Assembly: GCF_001640805.2 (NCBI RefSeq)
Contig: NC_066853.1
Coordinates: 22,565,173-22,629,172 of the forward strand
Direction: 5' to 3'
DNA from: Lates calcarifer
Lineage: Eukaryota; Chordata; Actinopteri; Centropomidae
DNA length: 64,000 nucleotides
In this document: piece after piece, positions 63,953-64,000 of the stretch
Position numbering within the stretch: position 1 is the first letter of the stretch
Layout: every line of letters begins with the position of its first letter
The notes under the pieces: generated by a model
Databases searched by the model: none
What the model was told of the DNA's origin: nothing
What the model saw: the letters and a program-made list of their open reading frames with translations, nothing else
Program-made: the position numbers and the translations under genes

Positions 63953-64000
63953 TCAGAGTAAAAGTAGTAATACTACTGTAAAGATACCGAAGTAAAGTGC

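Larger units (their letters stand above)
38090..64000. other. Gene-poor region upstream of foxl2
   Basis: About 26 kb without a recognisable protein-coding gene. It is AT-rich (about 38-42 kb especially), with many CA/GT microsatellites from 42.7 kb rightwards and old transposon copies at 54.4, 56.7, 60.1 and 63.6 kb. There is one GC-rich island at 48.9 kb and several ordered stretches that may be enhancers. No exon of mrps22, the neighbour expected from the human order, was recognised. Intervals not itemised show only unique AT-rich or low-complexity DNA to me. Confidence 0.65.

Noticed and set aside
1..64000. CRISPR arrays, operons, phage or integrative elements
   Set aside because: The window is vertebrate nuclear DNA. 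No spaced direct repeats, ribosome-binding-site-led gene strings or prokaryotic-type genes are present.

Overview
This is a stretch of vertebrate nuclear DNA, almost certainly from a ray-finned (teleost) fish. It is AT-rich and sparse in genes, has split genes with GT-AG splice sites, and is full of CA/GT microsatellites. It also carries fish-type repeats: a tRNA-derived SINE, several Tc1-like transposon remnants, MITE-like inverted repeats and a non-LTR tail ending in ggatcaataaagt. There are no bacterial operons, CRISPR arrays or phage genes.

Two protein-coding genes can be recognised, both on the minus strand. (1) The 5' end of pik3cb (class IA PI3-kinase catalytic subunit p110-beta). The first coding exon lies at 249-444. 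A 24-kb intron separates it from a noncoding first exon ending at 24820, with the promoter just to its right near 25.1 kb. The rest of the gene runs off the left edge. (2) The single-exon forkhead gene foxl2 (foxl2a type) at 36779-37699, complete and encoding 306 residues. The order pik3cb then foxl2, on the same strand, matches human 3q22.3 and supports orthology with human FOXL2.

Region by region: 1-444, first coding exon and flanking intron of pik3cb. 445-24819, pik3cb intron 1, with MITE-like repeats, a SINE, a retroelement tail, microsatellites and scattered candidate regulatory motifs. 24820 to about 25110, noncoding exon 1 and promoter of pik3cb. 25.1-35.9 kb, intergenic, containing a 50-bp AT palindrome, a broken Tc1-like transposon that abuts a fragment of a second one, and a CpG-richer zone at 31-33 kb. 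35.9-38.1 kb, foxl2 with its probable 3' and 5' UTRs. 38.1-64 kb, a gene-poor flank upstream of foxl2. This flank holds old transposon copies, many microsatellites, an isolated GC-rich island near 48.9 kb, several stretches that look like long-range regulatory DNA, and two possible but unproven exons (41.4 kb, plus strand; 62.5 kb, minus strand).

foxl2 encodes a transcription factor that maintains ovarian identity and acts in eyelid and craniofacial development. In mammals it is controlled by distant elements, so the large noncoding flanks here are plausible regulatory territory. No previously undescribed multi-gene system is visible. The most useful leads are the candidate exons, the homeodomain-type palindrome near 52.05 kb, and the in-frame upstream extension of the foxl2 reading frame. 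Repeat-family and conservation statements rest on recognition by eye, not on a search.
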